A model generated the notes under the pieces. That model saw only the letters and a list, made by a program, of their open reading frames with translations. It was not told the DNA's origin and did not search any database. This document shows, piece by piece, positions 25,070 through 36,735 of a stretch of 64,000 nt of DNA. The translations under genes and the position numbers were made by a program. How positions within the stretch are numbered: position 1 is the stretch's first letter; the number at the start of each line of letters is the position of its first letter. Source of the stretch: Stercorarius parasiticus (Eukaryota > Chordata > Aves > Charadriiformes > Stercorariidae); contig VWZL01001945.1 of NCBI GenBank assembly GCA_013396915.1, forward strand, positions 111,158 through 175,157, read 5' to 3'.

Positions 25070-25150
25070 GCAGCTAAGGGTCTTGAACCTAGGTCTTCAG
25101 CACGCTGTGACAGTGCTCCTCTTTGTCATACCAATTAGCCTGGGATAGAA
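25070..25150 (-). mobile_element. MIR-like SINE, tRNA-related part
   Basis: GGTCTTGAACCTAGGTCTTC, followed by GTGACAGTGCTCC and then CATACCAATTAGCC, matches the order of the reverse-complemented tRNA-derived head of MIR-type SINEs (B-box GGATTCGAACCC..., then GTGCTC, then AACCACTA). The B-box core TTGAACC is kept. Decay is substantial. It could belong to a related tRNA-derived amniote SINE instead. Confidence 0.5.
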
Positions 25151-28100
25151 CTTGATCCTTCTTCTCCCATTCCTTCTCTAATGTAAAAAAAATTTTCTTC
25201 AAGCTTTTTTTTGTTGTTGCTAAATAGAATTGTTATTTCTGCATTTTGCAGCAGAAGAGGTTGGAGGTGGGAGCTAAGGGCATTCATCACCTTGCAATGC
25301 TTAGAGCTCAGACTGGTAGCAGTATGAATGTATGATCATCTAAAACCCAGCTGTGAGGAACCGTGGGTTTAATTTAGGAAGAGGGCCAAGTGGCAGTCAG
25401 ATAACTCACCTAATTCACCTTAGTCCTCAGAACTGTGGTTCCACATTGGGAAACTGGAAATTGGAGTTGGTTTATGTGCCTTATTATAGAGTAATAAGTA
25501 AAAATAATTTTAAAAAAGGATCAAAAGAACATGGTGCTGAGCTTAAAACTACTGGATCATCACAGGAATATGTAGAATAAAACTATACGATGGCCAAATC
25601 TAGGCAAAGACTGAAGCCAAATTATAATTAATGAGCTATGCGTATGATAGAATCACCAGAACTTCATGCTAGTGGGTGGGTTTCAGGTCATTAAAGCTGC
25701 AAGTATTGTTTGAATTAATCTTACATGAAAAGATTAAAGGAAAAAAACCTTTACACCTTACTAGTGAAGATAGCCCTTTTTATACTAACCAGTGTTCTAG
25801 TGCAGGATGCGAGTCATCCGCTCTGACTTCAGTCCAACAAAGGGAGAGTACCAAGAGCTTTCAAATGAATATGTTGTAAGGAACTGGTCAAGTACAGAGA
25901 GCTCAGATGATTTTAACTAAAATGTCATTATTATTACACTTCAGTTTTTAAAAATCACTGGTACCCTACTTTACTCCTACCCAACTCTACCCATTTTTAT
26001 TTTACACTTCCTCATAGGTCTTAATTAGACTAAGTGGTTTTAGAATAGTGCTGACTTTTGACTCAGTCTCATGTCTTCCAGCAGTAACTCTGAATATCAC
26101 CTCTTTAAAGTCTAAGGTGCTTCTTAAATTAGATGGCACTCTTTTTGGATTCAGGATATAGCAAACTCCTTACGACACCATTTTTTAAAAAGCAAATGAA
26201 CTTGAATGATGTATCACAATGTGACAGATTACAGCTTCAAAACCAAAAGAGTAGAGGGTTCAAACATCTTGCATTTTGTGGTTTCAGGAACTCTCATTCC
26301 TGTGACTATAATCAGTCAATACAAGAGCTGGACCAGAATTCTGAGTCCCAAAGTTGGTCTATATGGCAATTGCTAGGACTCGTGTAGTTAATGACGAGGA
26401 TGGCTACCTACAAGGAAAGCAGGAACAAGCATTTCAAATGTTGCTGGTAGAGTCAAATGACGGGTTTGTCAATAATGTTGACCTTGATAGAGGACTTCTG
26501 CTTCCAGGACAGCCTTCATAGCTTTAATCAGATCAGTGATTCAGTATGCTAGAAGCAGTAATAGGTTTAATTCTCACAGAGGGCAATCCTCTATTCTGAG
26601 GTTACAGTGAAATTTATTTCCCTTTGGTGTGACTATGGACTAGAAACAGTTCCTGTTTTAGCTACAAATCACAGGTGCTCTGTATATAAACCACCTGCGA
26701 AGTTTGTTCAAACTTTCTGGCTAGAGTAAAGAGACCAGTAGTCCCTTCCTGCTGCAACCTTTATAGCTATAAGACATTTCTCCTTAAAGTAGTAATGGTT
26801 CTGTCAGCTACATAGGCTTGCCTTGTGTTCTTTCAGTAATCTATAGAAGGCAAATTTGGGAAAGAAGCAGCATTTTGTATATCTTCACAGTAAAATTTCC
26901 ATGTGTATAATTAAAAAAAAAAAAGATGTCATTCCCCAAACCTCCACTTGATCCTACACATACAAATTTATCAATTGAGTAAATGGTTGCTCAGGATCCA
27001 AGAATTTGCCTTTCAGTTTTGAATAGATTTATTGAACGTAGTATCTGATATCATGCTGATAACAAACCCTAGTATTAATAAATCAAGTACCTGTATGAAA
27101 TAATATGGGATGATGAGTCAGTTAAGCATTCCATCGCACTGCACAAGATCAATGTGCAGCTAGCAAAGTACTGAGACCGGTCAACACATTTTTTAATGCT
27201 GAATTTGTGTTCTTTTACCAAAAATAATGGTCTAATCATTAAATGATTTTTAGGAGCTTTCTGAAAAATATAAAAGTCTAGACACACTAAGGGAGACTTC
27301 CTAGAAACACAGTTATACACATGTGAAAACAATACCTGAGAGAAAATTTGTACCTTCCATGATGATGACATTGTCGTCTTACTTGTTCTTACTGTGTTTG
27401 GGGAACTGTGAGTTGGGCAACACTGCTGTTTTGGGTAACAAAAAAATATCTGTAAAGTTGTTTGACTTTGCATAGACATTTCTACATAAGTTAAGGTTAT
27501 GCTTCAGAGACCACATCATATAATTCTTCTTCTCTGGATTGTGCTTTACAGAGATATGGTTTAGAAGTGGGTACATAGCAGGTAAGCAGCCAAAATTAAC
27601 CTCGGGGTTTTTGCAAGCTTTGAACTTTTATATTTCTCTTGGGTGGCCAGTAAGGGACAAAATCAGATGTTCTCTGTTGGCATGATGAGTTGGAGCTTTG
27701 TAATGTTGCATTAGCAAGCTGGATTCATCCCTGTCTTTACTGAGATGAAAAATCCATTTCACATGGTGTTTGAACTTCAATTTAAGTAAGAATCCCTGGG
27801 CTTTACAAAGGTTTGTAAGCTCTATATTCTTTCTGAATTAACTCAACTAGGTGCATGTGCTCTGCAACTTTCAAGAGTGAGCCATGATATTTAACTCTTT
27901 CTAATCAGTGCTGTATCTACAGGAGATGTGTTCGTTGTCTGTGTATAATTCAAAAGACCTTAAAAATAAACAGCTAAAAATGCTGTGGATTTAGATTTTT
28001 TTTATTTTTTTTTTTTTAGTTTATGCAGGTGGGAAAAATCTGATTGTATTACGATTGTTTTGCAAAATTATATTTAGATCTTGTTTGCATTTTGGTGTCT

Positions 28101-31100
28101 GTCTAATTAGATCATAATCAAATAATTGAATTAGAACATATTTCTTATCTCAGCTCCCAGTGAACACTACCATTGGGGGAGAAAAAGAGCAATGAAATAC
28201 ATCACGTTGGTGAGAAAAGTTCACTTCTGAGATAACAGAATAGCTGTATGACCACTCAGTCTTAGAGAGAGTAAGGTCAAAGCTGGGGAATATAGTAAAA
28301 CACAACAATATGCTGTTTGAATGATTTGTTACTAAAAATATTATTGCTTGTACTCTATCCTTTAGAAAAGGGAAGGGTTTCAAAAGTACTCACTGATTTA
28401 GCAGCTGCAGCATCCTGTATAAAGTGTTATGGTTATATAGGTGCTTAAGTTGCACCAACTTTTAGTGAAATCTAAGCTGAAATCAGAAGTGTGACTGCAG
28501 CCCTCAGTGGACCTAAGTTTGTGATGTGTAGATGTATGTATTTTAAGCTTGCTGTAGCACCATGCAAAATTGAAGAACGTGGTCACTGTCTTCAGCAGCC
28601 TACCATTTGAGGTATTTAATTTTTTCTTATAGAAATCTCCTTTTCTCAAACAATTGCTGATTTAGAGGAATCTGTTACTGTTTCACAGTAATAATGGTAG
28701 TTGTTATTTACTTAACACTTAGGGCTGCCTCACAATCTTTCTTTATTGGACAAATAAAATGTAACTCAATTTTCCTGGTTAATAATTGTACAGTCCACTA
28801 GAGTATTTATTTCTTGAAGCAGTAAAGAAATGTGTTCACATAATAGCTTTTTTCTGATGTGAATGGATGACAACAGGTCTGGAGAAGACAGATCATGCAA
28901 CCCATTTTTCCAGGAAGAATGTATTTGCCTTTTCTTCCTTACAGACAGTGAGAGGGGAATCTCAGAATAATTATACCTTGTGAAACAGAATGGGGAAGAG
29001 ACTTGAACAGCCATTCTTACTTTTCCTTAGGTTACTCATCGTTGTGGAATTAATCTTATTTTGGGGAGAAAAAATGAGTTGGGGACACATTGTACACATG
29101 AAGAACATTCAGGGCATTCTGTGTGTAGTCTTCATTTATGAACAGTCCTTAACTGCCAGAGTGTTTGCACTTCACCAAATGACTGAATCACAAATACTAT
29201 TTTCTGTCTTGCATGTTGGGGTCTCTATTTTTTGAAAGATCAGGATTTATAATATTTTTCACCACTTACAAACCTATACATTTTTCCATTTCACCATGTA
29301 ACGAGTTTTATTTAAGTAAAGTAACTATTCACTAGAAATTTGAAGGTGGCGCAGGGATTAAGAGTTGTGGTAAATATAATTCATATTTTTTACAAGCAAC
29401 AAAATTATATTGTTTTCTTAGCTAAAAAGATTTATGTACAGGAAAGGTTTTCTTGCTGAAACTTCAATCCTTTCTTCTGAAAAGAACATTATTTAAAAAA
29501 TAAAGTGTATATAAGATGAATAGTTGACTTAAAATGTACCTGTGCAAAGATAATTTGGGTCCAAAGTAGGCTCCTTGTAGTCAGTGAATAAGCCAACTTT
29601 TGTCTCCTTACTGGCATGAAATACTACTTTCTAATCTAACATGTTCAAGATTGCAAAGCTGTATGGCATTATTCAGTATTACTCTTGACTTCATGTGTCT
29701 TTTTGTTTTAAAAGCTATCAGGTGAACAGAAGGGGCATAATGTATTATCTATCTAATGTGATCCGTTGTAAGTGACAGACATGGAAAGGCAACTATATCA
29801 CTGAAAAAATGTCCCGATTAAAGACAATTATGAAAATGTGGTGGGAAAGATAATTACTTCCCCTGTACAACCTCAGAAAGTACATCCTGCACTCACTAGA
29901 GAAATGCCACTTAGTCAGTGATTTGCTATAGAAACTGCATTCATAAAGGTCTTATCTTGTACTGCTCTTTGCCTTCCATGAAGTCTCATGAAGTTTGTTT
30001 TCTTTCAGCGCTGCTGCCTGCTGTTCACATAGGTGATACAGAGGGTGAATCACATGCTGGGCTGCTGTTTCACGGGGCATAATTTTGGCTTCTTAGAATG
30101 TCTTTAAAAGAATCATAATAACTCTCATGGTCACAGAAGTTTCAACCTGCAGTATTTTCTCAATTTCAATACCTGTCTTTTACATAATAAACTTGTTCTA
30201 GTTTTTTGCCCCGTGTTAACATAGAGAAACGTAAAGCCTCTTTCCACATCACACTCTGTAGTCATACTACAGTTATAGGAGCACTGTATTTTTCAAATCT
30301 TTACCTTTTAGAATGTCTGTATGTTCTAAATATTGTTTTAATTTTATTCAGTATATACACATCTCTCTATATCCCCCCAATGACTATTACACTTTATATA
30401 GCTTCTCTGTCTTTGTCAGGGTTATGCTTGTACCCATTCCAAGGAGACGTTGTTCTGTAAATATTATGTCTTTGGTAGCTCTTGTTGCTGTTGTCAGGAG
30501 AGCTAATAAAACTAGCTAGCAGGCAGAGCTCTTCAAATTACAGCCTGTTAGAGCCTTTGAATCCTATCTTTTTGTCTTGGGCCTGTCATGGAATGTCTTG
30601 CAATATTTGTGCAACTGTCTCTAAAGTTTTCCTATTTCCTATTCTTCCTAATATTTATATGATATTTGGTGTTAAATGTTGAACGAGTTTCATGTATATT
30701 TCCTCTCCAGAAAGACCATTATCTTTCATGATGAAAGGCAAAAAAGCCATCCTGAAAGCACCAGAATGGATAAAAATAAAAATTGTGACTCAGAGAGAAT
30801 ACTAACAAGCTTTTTCTTCTGTATAATTCGTTGCATGGTCGTTGTCCATGGCAAATTTATAAGTACATATTTAAATCCATTTCTGCGTAACATTTAACTG
30901 AATTTTCCTTTTTAAGAATGAATACAAATTCCATTGTCATCATGGAAATTCAGTATAAAGACTAGCAAATCCTATCTAATTATTTAGGGATTTTCTACAA
31001 AATAGGGAGATTTGGGGCTTTAGCCTTATAAGATCAGCCTTTGAGGATATCTGATGCTCTTTGCACCATAGAAAGCAAAAAGAGAATATCCTGTTCTCAT

Positions 31101-32638
31101 TGTCACAGCCTTTTCTTAATACTATTGAGCTCTTGTCTTCGGTAATACCTTGTGTTGTTCACTTGTGCAGCGTTTTGTGCTTCTGAGAAAAGTATTCATT
31201 TTGAGACATTTTCTGAACATTAGTTCAAGATAGTCCTCTCTTTCCTTAATGATAAGTGTGAATGCAAAAAGCACAAAAAAAGGTTTTTATCTACCAGTTC
31301 CTCTACTCCAGAAAGTTCTTCTTCTCCACTGTTGTACTTTAGCTTAACCACTAAACACTTAGCTAAGTTTCAATTTATATTCATTATTACTGACTATAAC
31401 TGTTATATTCTGTTGTGTTTTCTCTTCCATCTAATCAGAGAAAGCTGACTAAGTAGCACCAGTTCTTAGACAATGAAATTGAATTATTCTTCCAACCTAT
31501 GACTTTTGGCTCCTAACCAAAAGGCGTGCTGATGTGTAAAGTTTATTCCCACAGAGAGGTTCTTTCAAGCTCTTTCTAGATGCACTTTTATATATTACAG
31601 TTTCGGATTGACTTTCCTGTATGATGATGCATGCATAATTTATGTCAGATGATCATAATTACTGTTGACTTAAGTTTAGGAAAGTTCATAAATAATGTTT
31701 CACCTTATGTTTTTAATTAATATTTTTATTTTAACTTGTGTGTTTATTTCTCTGGTGTTTACTTAAAGTGTACTTAAGAAGTGTTGATATAAAATCAGAC
31801 CATCTCACAGACATTTGTTACAACAAGGACATTATTAATTCATATTGTAGTCTCAGGAGGCTGTTACCTCTGATTTGGTAATTTTCTACTTTGATCAGTT
31901 CTTTTGAGGACAAAATATTCTTGAGTTACAGGACTAAGGTAGAAAAAAACAGCATTTGATCACCTCTTTAACTTAGCATTCCCAAGTCCAAAACCAGTGA
32001 TGTTATGTGCAGTTGGGATACACTCAGTATTCAGAAGAGGTTTCTTACACTGAGCTTGCATGCAGAAGACAGATCCTCTCTTAATATATTCTAATGTATT
32101 TTTGTTTTTCGTATCAGAGTTGCTGATTTAAAAATATTTTAAATGCCATAGTATGTGAAGCTTTCTGCATGAACAGGTTATAAAAACATCCTTGTTCCAA
32201 ATACCTTGCAGCTTTAGCAGACAAAGCAATCATTATAGCAAAGAGATTTAGATACATTGAGATTAAGATAAGTTACACAGCCATCTGCTAGCTGTACACA
32301 AATTGATAACCAGTGATTTATTTCAATTTATTAATAACCAGTTCTGAAATTTACTCCTTGTCTGGGTTAGGCTTGTGGATCTCAGCAGTGAAAATTTAAC
32401 CTGAGCCTCTAGTATGAAGCACTTCACTTGTTTGAAAAGAACTATGTTGATTTACATCACTTGAGAATCTGGTTCTCACATTTATATATAATTTAAATCT
32501 TTCCTCAACACAGCAACTCATTCTCTGGTATTCCCTATTGTCACTGTGAGAATATGGATCCGAGGCAACAGTAGACACAAACTAAAAGGAGAAGTCTAAC
32601 CCACCACCCTCAGTTCCTTCTTCCTGCTGCTTCCCCAG
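25151..32638. other. Long AT-rich non-coding stretch
   Basis: About 7.5 kb in which I recognise no gene, LINE, LTR or structured RNA. Homopolymer runs occur near 26912-26923 (A) and 27999-28017 (T). Open frames (for example minus 27075-27479, 134 codons; plus 30206-30460) have no recognisable motif, and they lack flanking splice sites that would make them convincing. Confidence 0.55.
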
Positions 32639-32668
32639 TCCCAGCACTGGCCTTCTTGTCGCCTTGCA

Positions 32669-32700
32669 GGTAGGTTGGTTGGCTAGTTGGTTGGTTGTTT
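32669..32700. repeat. (GGTT)n-like simple repeat
   Basis: GGTTGGTTGG, CTAGTTGGTTGG and TTGTTT form an imperfect GGTT tetranucleotide array. Confidence 0.85.
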
Positions 32701-33739
32701 CTGAGGGACAGTTTTCAGACATCTTTATCACAGTCCAGTTTATTGCATGGCTGCACAAAACCTGCTGCTGCCATAAAGGCATATGAATAAACAAGAGGGG
32801 CAGTCTCTCTCTCTGTGGCAGCCCCTTTGGTTTTTGGATTGATCTGAAGTGGCAGTGCACATTAAATGTGTTGGATTGAGTGGATAAAATACGAGTTCTG
32901 TGAATGAGAGTGGTGCAACAGCTTAGCTGCCTTGTGTTTTCTTGTTGTTTTTATTCAAGCTCATACATGTGGTTTACCGCATAAACCAGAAAATATGTAT
33001 TTGAGATTTTAGTATATAAAGTTAACTTGATGAAGACTTATCTGTAAAATAATTCAGGACAGTTTGTTTTTTAGTATAAACTTGAAGTCATATTCCAGTA
33101 CTTCAGTGTGTAGCTTCAAAGAGTCCAAATCTCAGTTTAGCATGCAGTGGAAGTGGTATCTTTCATTAGTGCATCACACAATAGTTTTGAGCTCTCATCT
33201 TTTATCCTTTCTGTGATGTTTCTTTTTTAAAGAGGGAAATAACTGTAAATATATCAAGGCCTCTGCTATCAAAGCATAGCTCTGTAGACAATGTGCAAAC
33301 AAGGCAGAAGAAAAGGTGATCCTTTTCCCACTAGCCTTGAAAACTACTCTTGCTGCAGAAGTCAACAAATAGGTGAAAGAACACAGGCAGAATGGAGATA
33401 AATAACAGCTACAGTATTTTTTGCATACATTGAAATAATCTTGCTTTCTGTCTCTCTTGTGGTGAGAGATTATAGAGTAAAAAACTACAGTTAGACTATA
33501 AACCATGCAATCTCTGTAGCTGGTACGCAGAGCAGTTTTTGATGGAGAAAAACACGCATATACAACCACTCTACTGAAAGTTGTTAATTTTGGATTATTA
33601 AGGGTTATTTTATACAAATGTTCTTCTCAGGTTTCTGTGTGTACCAGCAGTCTCTGGTTGTCCTGACCACCCTGTAACTATCTTTAAGTGTAATATTTTT
33701 CTGCAATGTCTCTCCTCCTGATTCTTATTTTTGATGAAA
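32701..33739. other. AT-rich non-coding sequence
   Basis: Nothing recognised. The minus-strand open frame 33195-33617 (140 codons) shows no motif, and its Lys-rich and Thr/Leu-rich parts reflect base composition. Confidence 0.5.
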
Positions 33740-34330
33740 AATATAAGGGCTCTGTAGGGGGCAGTGGAGAGGTAAATGAACCCAGGTGCTGGATGCTCCC
33801 TGAGATGCTCCCTCCTCAGGGGCTGCTAATGTAGGGAGCAACAAGTCACCAATTTACACAAAGGGAACCTCCTTTCCTGAAAGCCAGTTGAGATGATGGT
33901 TCTATGGGTGAAGGTGTTTCCTTCCCCTTCTTCTTGAAGGTGCTGGCAGAGTCACAGCATGCAGGTGGGAGTGTTGCTGAAGGGGGCTGTATAGCTGGGG
34001 CAGAGGAATGGTCCAGGGCTCCAGGGAGCTCAGCGTGGAGGCAGCACAGTGGTAAGGGTAGGACCATGATTTGGGGATGTCCCACTATGGCTGTGTTGGG
34101 ATTATGTTCCCTGGCGGTAGCAGTGGTGGCAGCCCCCAGCCCCCGCCTTCTCCACTCCCAAACCCCAGAACAGGCTCTTTCCCCCAAGTTTTATATATTG
34201 CCTGCATGCCAGGAAACATGAAGTGTGACCAGGGCAGCCCAAGGATGAAAAAGAGATGGGGAGAGGTTGCAAAGGAGGATCTCAGAAGATGGTTAAAGGC
34301 TGGAGAGAGCAATCAGAGCCTGCTGGTGCA
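33740..34330. other. GC-rich block of unknown origin
   Basis: Composition rises abruptly and open frames overlap on both strands (plus 33904-34221 and 34071-34475; minus 33846-34187 and 34085-34312). No family is recognised and no bounding repeats were found. It resembles the 2.24-3.75 kb and 62-63.6 kb blocks in character, but I saw no shared sequence. Confidence 0.4.
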
Positions 34331-34876
34331 TCCGCGGTGCTGGCAGTTTTTGCTATTCACAGTTTGGTTCATGGGGAACATGAAATCTTTTACTCTTTTA
34401 GTTAAAAACCCTAAAGAAACTGAGTTGTCCACCTTCTGCAAAAGTGGCTCTTTACACATCGCTTTGACTTTCTGAAGAACAGATGACTGTACATTAGTGA
34501 GTCACAACAAGGATGGTCTCAGAATGAACATGTATAATTTTAGGAGGAGGAGTGATTTTAGGATTTAGTCAACCAGGTCCAAGTGGCTGTGGATAAATCA
34601 TCTACTAACTGGCTTCCAAATTATGAGACTAAATCATGAATAACAAATGTTTCACGATTTGGAGTGACTAAGAGCTAAGTACTTCTATGAGATCTGAATA
34701 TTTTAGACCATGGCTGCATTCTTAGTAGCTGAGGACATTGATAACTGCTCTTCCTCCTCCTGCTCTTGAATCTTATGCTGGACATGAGAGTGTAGTTTGG
34801 TATTACCACTGAGGCCCTTGCTTCCAATTTTTTAACATCTCCTTGTAACTTTGTTAGAGACTCCAATTATTTCACT
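34331..34876. other. Non-coding sequence
   Basis: No repeat or gene recognised. The short minus-strand open frame 34675-34866 has no motif. Confidence 0.5.
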
Positions 34877-34910
34877 GCGCCCCGCCCCCCCCCCTCCCCC
34901 CCCCAATCCC
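34877..34910 (-). repeat. C-rich homopolymer tract (G-quadruplex on minus strand)
   Basis: Runs of 4, 10 and 9 or more cytosines are broken only by single G or T bases. The complementary strand has G-runs that fit G-quadruplex formation, and the C strand could form an i-motif. Such tracts are prone to length errors in sequencing. Confidence 0.85.
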
Positions 34911-36686
34911 TTCCCCAACATTCTTCAGGAAGCCTGCTTTGGAAATATAATCAGTCCTTTGGCATTTTTATTTTGTTCTGCTTTGAAACAAAAACACTGT
35001 AGATCACCTAGGAATACTTGCCATGGAAAAATGTTTCCCAGCAGATAGAATTCACCCTTTGACAATCGCTTCTCTCTACTGCTGTGATGCATGCAAAGTT
35101 TGCTTTGTTACACAAACAATGGCTTTGTGTTGCAAATGAAAAAATTGTACTGGCCTACATTATTTTGTTTGGCTTTCTAGGAGATTATCAAAAGGCTAAA
35201 ATGATCACTTATAATTATGTGTCAATCTTTTCGCATCTTCATTTATATGGTGATACAATCTGAATAGAGATATCTACTTAGAGGTGTTAAAGGAAGGGTC
35301 CTACTGAGGACTGGTACCTTGATGATAACAGAGGGTCAAACCTTTGCTGGTAATAATTTATGTAGGCACATTGACTTAAGTTGAATATTTGTACCAGGGA
35401 GGTTTTACTCTGTATGTTTTCCTCATCTGAATGTTTTTAATTTCCAGAGCTCCTTATAAGCATTCTAGTACTACTTAGATTAGATCACAACTACCAACAG
35501 AAAGTGTGTATTTTGAGTACTACCATGTAAAGAAGTAGTATTTTAGCCATCACAGTGAAACTAGAATCTACTGACTAGAATTTTAGGACTGCCACCTCTT
35601 TTGTGTAGAAAATGTCTTACGGGTACTTAGCTCAGCTCTTGCACTGCCAGGAAGGTGGGATTCAGGCACCTGGTGTTCAGAAGAATGGGAGGCAGCTATG
35701 CCTTCATCACTGGAGACTGGTCTTCTACAGCAAACAGATTATAGGCCCTCATGCTATAATGATAAATATCAGTGTCAAATGAAAATTTAGTAATGATATG
35801 CAGCACATAGTGAATTAACAGTTAAAAGTGTGAAAGTATTAGACTAGTTGTGCATTATGTGGACAGTTCTGTATTTCTTAATTAATGTTATACACACAAG
35901 AAATGTGAAAGTATCTGCTGCCACACAGCAAGTGTATCTCTTCTGTTCATTTCAGGTCTATAAGCAAAAGGGGTTTAGTGAATATTTCTTTGACAGTAAC
36001 TCCTTTTAACAGTAAAAACAAGCAATTAAATTTATACTGGACTCCCTAGCAGTAAAACAATTTTAATTGAAAAAAATTATAATTATTAACATTCTAAAAA
36101 GTTGAACAATGTTCAAATCTTGCAGTACTCTCATTTAGGATAAAACGGCAAATTCTGTGTTCTAGTGTGGAATCTTGCACACACATATACAATCCCTTTA
36201 CTGATGGGTGTATGATAAACAATATAATATGGATGTTTGTGTTAAGTGCATTTATATATGGAGGGTCCACTGGAGCTTCATAATTTGGTGCATCTCTTAA
36301 ATAGTTACTTAATGCAATTAAATTACTCTACTTGATAGAGCAGGCAGCAAAGTTGGAATGGGCATTTTCCTTCTAAATTTTCCACTAGAGATGGAGCTTT
36401 TTAACAGGAAACACTGTGGGCAGAAAATGTGGAGAGGAGCAATGTACCATAAAACTGGAAAGCAGCTTGTCTTGCAGCATTTGGCTTTCTACAAATACTG
36501 CTTCATATGCATACACAAAAAAACACGCAAAAGTACTCTTAAAAGTATAATGGATTAATAACAGGCTTTTAAAATCTACTTTACAGGCTGCTTTTACAAA
36601 TTCAGCTTCAGATCATCTCCTAAAGAATAGCTTCTTACAGAGAAAATGGCTGCAAGATTGAGGTAGCCGGACTTAAGTCAAAGAAG
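34911..36686. other. AT-rich non-coding sequence
   Basis: No gene. A short stretch near 35648-35690 (GTGGGATTCAGGCACCTGG) is faintly like sequences repeated in amniote genomes, but it is too short to assign. Confidence 0.5.
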
Positions 36687-36735
36687 CATGTGCTAATTAG
36701 CATATGTTTAATAATATGCTTATTAATATATGCTC
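36687..36735. promoter_or_regulatory. Homeodomain/POU-type palindrome cluster
   Basis: A perfect 12-bp palindrome TGCTAATTAGCA (36691-36702) with a TAATTA core sits in a 20-bp near-palindrome. It is followed at once by ATATGCTTATTAATATATGC. TAATTA is the classic homeodomain dimer site, and ATGCTAAT-type words are POU-like. Binding is inferred from motif resemblance only, and AT-rich DNA makes such words common. Confidence 0.3.

Noticed and set aside
26250..26275. tRNA B-box-like GGGTTCAAAC
   Set aside because: No matching A-box at the right distance and no cloverleaf arms.
28680..28760. Fourth MIR-like remnant (TTATTTACTTAACACTTA...)
   Set aside because: Only a few words match and the rest of the core cannot be followed.
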